Assembly: GCA_942159475.1 (NCBI GenBank)
Contig: OW804096.1
Location: 37,819,744-37,883,743 of the forward strand
Source of the DNA: Sthenelais limicola
Taxonomy: Eukaryota; Annelida; Polychaeta; Phyllodocida; Sigalionidae
Direction: 5' to 3'
Length of the DNA stretch: 64,000 bases
The translations under genes and the position numbers were made by a program. This document shows positions 14,101 to 23,100 of the stretch, piece after piece. How positions within the stretch are numbered: the stretch's first letter is position 1; every line of letters starts with the position of its first letter. The notes beneath the pieces are model-generated. The model had not been told where the DNA came from. It did no database searches and worked only from the letters and a program-made list of their open reading frames with translations.

Positions 14101-17100
14101 GACAGCAAAGGGTTGGTATTAATTTGTACCAGTAGAAGGCCTAATTGCCACCAATGATATATTTCGCATTCTTCTGTTATAAATGGGATGTGTCACGGGA
14201 AAATGAGTCAAAAATCGCAGAAAAAATATATATTTTAAAATGTTGTTTTTCCATAAGAACCCATGCTCATAAATTTTCATTTTGGGGTTCTAGCGCTGCT
14301 AATATCCTAACTACATGTACCCAAAGTCAGGACTGTGTATTGAAGATATTTATTATGCCTATATGATATCCGAGGTTATCCTAAAGTGTATATATATTCA
14401 ATTACTTAACTATATTGATCATCAAGAAATATCATTAAATTTATGTTCATGCATACACAAAATGGAAACTACTTAATGTCCTAATTAATGTTTACCATCA
14501 TTGGAATCCACTTGATCTCACCTTTGTAAATATGATGATAACTCAAAATCTATTTTTTTGCGCTTTGTGACTCATTTTCCTGCAACACGCCCCAAATAGC
14601 GGGAACAGGGGGAAAACATCAAAAGGTTGAAATCCTTCACAATTGTGGCCGGATGCCTTTCAGATATGGATGGGGAAAATTATAGGAGACTCTTCCAAGA
14701 ATCGATCAATCAATTCGAGATTGGCTACAATGCATCATTCCTAATTTTGAGTAGTCATGAGACCGTAGGTAGTGAAGGTTGAAGTGGCTATGATATAGGA
14801 GGAGAGATATCAGTCAATGACAACCTAGCTAGGTGACCCTCTGTCCATGGGAACTCTACACAAACAATACTTCCATGTGCATCTCTTCTCATGATTTACG
14901 CCACCCATTAACACAGTCTGGGCTCAGAGCTGAGAGAGTCCCTTCAAACTGAGGGAAAGCCTCGCGCCTAACCACAAAATGCCATTATAATGCAATTAGG
15001 ACGCCTACTCCATGGTGGGGAAAGCCATTCAAGCAGTAGGCGTTCAATGACTGAAAAACCATTCATATCTGATCTGAGAGGCTGTGAGCCTAGACGGTGT
15101 GAGCCTAGACTTAACAGCAGCGTATGTGTATCTCTGGGCCCGCTCCATAACAAATACATAATATTTTCTATTCTTATTTACTTGTCCTTGCTAAGCATCT
15201 AGTAAGGAACTTTTAGGGGAGATATTTGCTATACAGATGCTTTTCATTCCTATAGTAGGCATTTCCTACCTAATAAGCTGTATTCCTTATAATATTTTGC
15301 CTATTCTTGATAATTTCTGGCCAATTATTTACATGCCAGAGATGGCTTGAATGTATCCCAGCATGCACTGTAAGACATGCGTATTCTATTCAAAGAATAC
15401 ACCCACAATCTCTATGGGCGATAATAAGTTAAGACTCCATATGAATCATAGCTACGGGAACTATAGCTGAACAACAGCTCAGAAATTGAGAAATTGCAAT
15501 AATTGTTGAGTAAAAATAATTTGGTATAATAACTGTTATAGTAATAAGGTAGTGGTTAGAATGTGTTTAAAAGTGTGAGAATGCTGTCCAGGTGTACATA
15601 TTTCCCCCTCTGCCATCTCATTATAACTAGTGAGTCATTCAACACTAGACAGAGTGCGCATTTGAAATCTGTATTTTACTTCTTTTTTTCGTTTCATAGA
15701 GCCTTCAGGCTGCCGTTAATTGACCGAAAACAGTGCTTACTGTGTTGGTTATAATGCAAGTCCTTTCTGTATGACCCACTATTTCATAGATTTGTATTTC
15801 CCCCTTCTTTGTTTTTACGGTATTGTACTTCTTGAAGAGGTTCGTATATATAAGTGTTTATGTGTTAATGTGTGTTTTAGTGTGTTTATGTACAATAAAT
15901 ATGGTGCGGAGGATAATGGTATACATTTGGTGAAATATAGTAAATCCCTCTGTGATTGTATGTTGAAGACGTAAAATTGAAGACTAAAATGCGGTTCAAG
16001 TTTATAAATAAATACTCATAACTAAACAGATGCCTGGGGCAACGCAAAACCACATAATTATAGTCTGATACACCTAATATTTGTATTTTTTCAGACTATT
16101 TTAGTAAAACTTACTCAATCTGTGGAGCTGCTGATTATACATTTCTGACACCCTGACCAATATATAATGGGTCAGATTTTCAGAAAATGTACAATTGGCA
16201 GCTGTACACATTGAGTAAATTTTGCAAAATTAAGCTGCAATTTGGCCAATACTACGTATATTCGGCATTGCATTGATTCTAGCAATTTGTCTGGTTAGGT
16301 TGAACTGTATTTTTAACTTTATTTTCGTCTGAAATTCGGTTTATTTGAGAGAATTGGTGAAGCTGAATTGTACATTTTCTGAAAATCTGACCCATATATA
16401 ATCGTTTAATTTTAGAGTCCTCTATCCTCACTCTAGAATCCTCTATTGTTGCGCTATATGTTAACTCGATATCTACACAAAGGGTTGCATAACAGTCTTC
16501 AACACACGAATTGAAAAGAAAGCTTAAGATTAATTTGAAAACTGCAAGAGAGAACTATCTATAGTCCGACCATTATTTTCTAAACCATGAGGCGATGATT
16601 AACCGAATATTCTAAATGCTGTCCATGACCTATTCTTCATACCCCGTCCCTTCACTCAATCGCACTCACCAACCATATCTGTCTAAAGGGCCCAGTCCAC
16701 TAAGCCGATTTTCATGCGATTCTCACAAAAGTTAGTGCACAAGAGTCCTCTGCTGCGCAAAATCGCATGAAAATCGGCTTAGTGGACTACGGCCTTAAGA
16801 TAAAATAACGTTACATTTACATTTGTTTTAAACTGTTAGACCTGGAAATAGTATAGGAATCCCAGTGTAAGCAGCATTACTTGCTGGATAAAAGAATCCA
16901 TAATTTTAATTGTCAAAGATAGCGTGAGAGATTCTAGTTTGGGTATGAGTGTTTCTCAAAGAGACGATATAATATCAAGTAACCAATTACTGTGGAACCA
17001 TCAAAGCATTTTCTCGTTCCTAAAGCTGCACTCCCAGTGTACGTCGGTCAAAAACTATAGATTTTGTTTCGTTCTTTTACAACCCATCTGAAAGTTATTT

Positions 17101-20100
17101 GACCCAAAGGTTGGAAGATTTAACCCGCTTATTCTCTCTGCAGGGCTTTAAGTGTTATTTCGGTGAGCCACCGAAATTTCCTCTTGTATAGTAGAAGATC
17201 CTTAGATTTGTGTCAATGTTAGGTGAGAGTGCAGCTTCGAGGGGGAACCAGAATATGCTTTAATATATGCTGATATGATTTCTTCTCTTAATATCCCTTC
17301 CCCCTCTCTCTCTCTCCCCAACAAAAAATCCTTTTTATCCGACCACAGAAAGAGTCATAACACAGAAGTCTTAAGATTAAGATTAAGAAACATTTATTCA
17401 ATCAGCGATTGCAATAAGAACGGATTCTCCAGCAAGCGGGAGGTCTCCCGTCTCTATTGAGACCACCCTTGGGACTGAATGATTTTTGGTCTCATAGCGA
17501 GGTGTTCTCTTTAGAGGGCTCTAAATCTAATAAAAAGGAATAACTCGGGACTGGGAAAACTGGTCTTAATAGAGGGGTGGTCTATATTATGAGGTGGTCT
17601 TTATGTGAGGTTCCACTGTAGTAGGAATGGAAGGCAACTCAACTAAGGACACCTGGCATTAATTTCTCTTTAACATTTTATTTAGCGACCCTTCCCCATT
17701 CCACATTTTGGTCCTGGCTTCATCAGAGAGACAATAATAAATGGTAATAAAGCTTGATAAATAACAGATTATTATCATCAAGTCAAAAGAAGGATATCAA
17801 AATAACAGTACATCAATAAAAAAGGACTTCTGTCCAAGTTGTAAGATAGTTCACTTAGAGTGGCCTAGTATCAATTTGATCTTGAGATTGTATACAACTT
17901 GTACAGATATAGATCATACATAATCTGAGATTTAAGGGCCAGTGATATGATGATAGTAACACATCAATACTATGGGAATAGTGGGTAATACTTTATAGAA
18001 TAAAAAAAAGTTTATGAACCTAATTTAACGACACCTCTTACAGTTTTAACAAAGAGATATGAGGTCTGTGTGAACTGATATATCCCCTTTTCCTTGCATT
18101 GTTGATGTGGGGTGCACAATAGGGGATTTGCATGTATACATTCGCATGGAATTGTGGGAGTTGTATATCAGTACAAAAAATCTATAGAAACTTTTGCTAA
18201 ACATTTGTATGTCAGACCTGCACTGAATCTATTCCAGCATGCACTGTAACCTATATGCTCAGGGGCAAATGCAAATCCCCTATTCCTCTCAAATATTGAG
18301 AACGCAGTGCTTATAAAGGGTTAGATTTTCAGAAAATGTACAATTCAACTTCACCGATCTTCTCAAATAACCCAAATTTCAGACGAAAATAAAGTTCAAA
18401 ACACAGTTCAACTTAACCAAACTGATTGCTAGAATCAATGCAATTCCAAATATACTCGAATTTACCTAGTATTGGCCATTTTTCAGTCTAATTTAGCAGA
18501 ATTTACTAAAAGTGTAGAGCTGCCAATTGTACATCTTTCTGAAAATCTGACCCGTATAAATAGCAAATGGCGCTATGGAGGGTTCAAACTGATCAAGACA
18601 TGTCCCAAAACGGACCAACCCCAAAGGGGCGAGTCCGTTTTTTGACTGTCGAGACCAGTTTGAACAGACTGTCATTTGCTATTTATTACACACTGGAATT
18701 ATCATATTTTCTTTCTTAAAGTAGATCTAACGTGTTTAGGCAGGGGTGCAGTTCAGATCAACCGAACTCCAACTTTCAAACTGATCACGTATGTAATAAT
18801 GAATGAAACCGCAACAACGGCAGAGGAGAAAAACGTCAGTGGAGTCAATCATATATATATATTCCTGGGAATTGAGCCCATTGATAAGCAGACATAATTC
18901 AGTAATCTGTCTGGATAAGTGTTGTGTATGTATAGGAGCTGAGTGATAATACAGTAAGGGATGAGTTTATCTGATAGTGACACTACACTCTACAGTCGAC
19001 CCCTGACCGACCATCTATTATCAGTACACAGATTAGAGTTGGATCACTATTGCTATCAGTGGTTCTGGGAATGCATCTATAGTTTTGTACATGTATGGAT
19101 AAAGTCAACAGAAAATTACAATTTGCCTTCCTCAATTCTCTCAAATAACCCAAATTGACCCAAGATGAGGGTTCAAGTTAGTTCTTTAGCCTAATTTAGC
19201 AGAATGTATAAAAGCGCAGTAATAGGCTACCCATTTGTACATATTCAGGCGATTTTACCCATTATATAATAAAGTCGATCAGGATGGGAGGAAATGTACA
19301 ATCCGATTGATTAGGCTGAAATATAAGAATAGGTAGCCTATACATCTGAATAGGCCTATAACTATGTAGTGTTCCGGTCATTAAACAAATCTGTTCGATT
19401 ATGCTAAGGCTGCACTCTCAGCCTACATTGGTCAAGGATTGAACAGTTTCTACTTTTTGTTCCGTTCTTTTCCAACTCAAGTAATTTGACAAACATTTTT
19501 GCTATAGGGCTTCTAAAGTGTCCTCATTTATTTGGAGGACCTGCCTGAATCCTTTCCTCTGATGATTTCACTTATTATCGCTCACCGGCGGCTACTTTGA
19601 TTTGACTTCAAATTCTTGTATAGGCCTAAACATATGTAACAAAGTCCAATAGCAGTCCAATAGAATCGGTTAGCCTACTGCAGTTTCTGTATACGCTCTC
19701 AAAAACAGCTATTTGCACTTCTTATGAAGCGCACAGGATGTTCTGCTCAAATTTGACGGGTTTGATTTGAGCACAACTACATAACACTCTTTCTGCCTGT
19801 TTAAATAGCCGTCCAATAGCACAATGAGAGCGGAACAACAGACTTGCTATTGATTTCATAAGGAAACAAGCAAACCAGTAGAATCACTCTGCACTTGTAT
19901 TGCGCTAAGAATAAAAGCAGACAAAGAGTGAATGAAAAGCACACCATGAATAAGTGAAGCAAGAGTGAGCCATGAGCACAGATACAAGCGACCCAGTGGA
20001 ATCCCAGCTTTAGGTTGGAATCAGTGACGTGATCAGGCTGCATGATGAATTCCAGTTTTCTAATTGCAAATAAATTGATACCTCCTAGCCGGATTATATA

Positions 20101-23100
20101 CCAAACAGTGCACCCGCATCTCTTGAGCAGCTCCTCACTGTCGGTCATAAATCATTTAATTTTCTTAAAATTTCTACCAATTTTAAACTAATCTGAATTG
20201 TTTTGTAAAGGATATTGTTCTGCATGATTACAACTACCAAATCATAAACCAGTAGTATTTATTAAATCTCGCTTTCAAAATAAACGCAACTAGTACAACA
20301 GCGAATTCTTACCAACAATTATGCACTCTCCTGTATCATTAATAATATTTATTTATATTTATATTTATATTTATCAAAGGCTATTTCTTAATAATTGTTT
20401 TACAAATAATGTTTAAAAATACAAAATGTGTCCAGAGAATTGCACCAAATTTGGCAAGGCTTCGGATTGTAACACATGTGGCGGAATGACTTGCAAATCT
20501 TCCATCCAAGAAGCCAGATCAGTACATAATCCATTAGTCAAAGGTGAAAGTTCACGTGATTATATAATTACGGTATCTGGGCTGGGATACAGCTACAAGG
20601 TGGTGTGCCAATTGAGCCCATGTTGACTCTCTACTGGGCCTATGTGCTTATCAAAACATTAACAGTGATTTTACCTTTCGTAGTTTGTACTAATGACAAA
20701 GGTGGTTTAGAAGAACGAAAGAAGCTTCTACATTTTTGCTTCAACCATCGTCCGAAGTACAACCTTAATCAACTTTAAATAATGCAGAATGTGGTATTGG
20801 AACTATAGCTCTAAGATATCAAAGGCAATGTCCTAACCCAGCATATAAATAACTTCCGTTAATTTTTAACACAAATATCATCTACTATGCATGCCTATTT
20901 CTGTTTACAAATAATGTTTAAAAATACAAAATTTGTCCAGAGAAATTTGATTTCGCAAGGCATGGGATTGATATGAATAATTAAAGAGAGACAGTGAAAT
21001 CTTAACGTATGTATGTATACGCCCAGAATACTGAATAAAACCTTTAAAAAAGAAATATAAACAAGTATCATAAATACTAGTTTCCCCTACCGACTCATAC
21101 GGTTGGCAGGGTTGATACCTTTTTTCCTGCATGTGTAAGTAATCGTACAGTTTATACACCTTTCATTTTCAACATGAGTACAAGAGCTCGCATTTATTAC
21201 AAAAACTTCATTTATTAGTTAGAGACAGGGTAAGGCAGAATAGCAAGGTTTGCCCCATTGGCATGTCTACATCTAGTATATATTCCACAACCATTATCCA
21301 CAACCATAACCATACATAGGAAGATGGAAGACTATCATAGTCAAGCGAGCCTATTAAATAAATAATACAGACAAAGTAGTGGAGATAGAGAAGATAAGAT
21401 AATTATGTAAGACTACCATTACATGATTGCAAAGCTTTTTGGCTACAATAAATGTTCTGAATAAGAGGCCTTGTATCGGCCATCAACAATGTCAAGGCCT
21501 ATGTACACATGGAATGAAATGAGCAGTCATCGGGCCAGAAAATATACAGTCCAGAGAAGCGTGCAGAGCTAGATATTCCTGCATTGGCATATTATAGAAA
21601 TAGATTGCAGGTGCAAGATATACCTTTATGACATTTGAATATTTAAATCGTCTGTGGCTAACACAGGGAACTTCATAGATAATCTATTTCCCCATTCTCC
21701 AGGAGACTCCTCAATCACCATGAGAAGAATGGGGGATTAAAGTACGCCTAAAATGCGATGAATCAATGGGTATGGCTAGTGTCCATATACATGTTCCCTA
21801 TATGTTTCCTTCACTGGACTATGTTTAATAATGTTGGGTCTTCAATCGATTTAATATTCTGGGGTATGATATGTTCCAATAAGATCTTATTTTCCCAGTA
21901 ATGCTTCACCGTAGTCATCCTTTCAACCAAGAGGCTCTGAGCCTAGAGTGTAGGCCTACAATCTGTGTTCACCAGTCCCAGACAAATGTGTAATGGCAAT
22001 TAATAATATTTTATTTGATATCAAAAATATTTAATTTAATTTAATTTTAAAACAACAGAACAAGTTTCCGCTGAATCTTGTAGGCAGGACCTTGCCAGTG
22101 CACTCCACCTACAGAACCAGTAACAACAACAACTTTCTAATACTGGATTTCCTTGAAAATAGAGCCAATGTCTATTTACATATAAAAAGAAGGGAATATA
22201 TTGTTTTCAGTATTTGCATTAAGGCCCTTATCCACTAAGTCGATTCCCATGCGATTCTCACAGAATTAAGTGGAAAAGATTCCTCTGCGGCACAAAATCG
22301 CATAGAAATCGGCTCAGTGGACTAGGCCCTTAAGAATAGCTAATGTGGTAAAAGTAGCAGTAGAAGTAAAAAAGAAGAAAACGACTAATAGTGTAGTCGA
22401 GTACAATCTTATTTCATATGACTTTTATTGCATTTCTATATTTTAGGCTCATCTGTTGTGTTACAGGAGGACTGTATACTTCTCCGTGGGAGAAAGTATT
22501 CAATGATTATATAGACATAACTTTACAGTAAATAACTAAAACTAAGTTGTTCTAAGAAACAAAATACTGGTACGATATTCTTGGCCTAGCCAACAAGCAT
22601 GGTTTACATGTATGTGACCCAGTATTTAACCCCTAGGTCAACATATTGGGCCATGTCTACGCGTTGCGTAAGCTTTTCTGAAATATCACTAATATTTGAC
22701 TTGAAAGGTCGGGAATATTGGGGAAATCTGCTTATTTCAGACATAGCATGGCTGCAAGCTTCTTTTTTTTTGACGTGTTTATTTTCAGGCAGAAAAACAG
22801 GAAAATTAGCAGAAATAACCGCCGCAAACAATCAGCGTTTTATAGGTTCTCTGCTGACGTCTCTTTAGATAATTCTTAGTGATTTCTATAAGGATGTTTA
22901 ATAGTCTAGATTCAAATGGAAGTGGATATTTTTTTAAGTGGGTATTTTGCATTATATGTGTTCATATCATTTTACTGTTCATGTGGTAAACAGACCCAAC
23001 ATCTCTCTCTCCCCCTCGGACTCCCTCCTCCCCTCTCTCACCTCGCCTAATTTATTTTCTCCCCCACCCTTTCTCTCTTTCTGTCCGTCCACTCTCTCTC

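Noticed and set aside
19801..20148. 115-codon minus-strand frame with hydrophobic stretch
   Set aside because: No signal anchor arrangement or homology that I recognise; the hydrophobic run is explained by T/A-rich codons.
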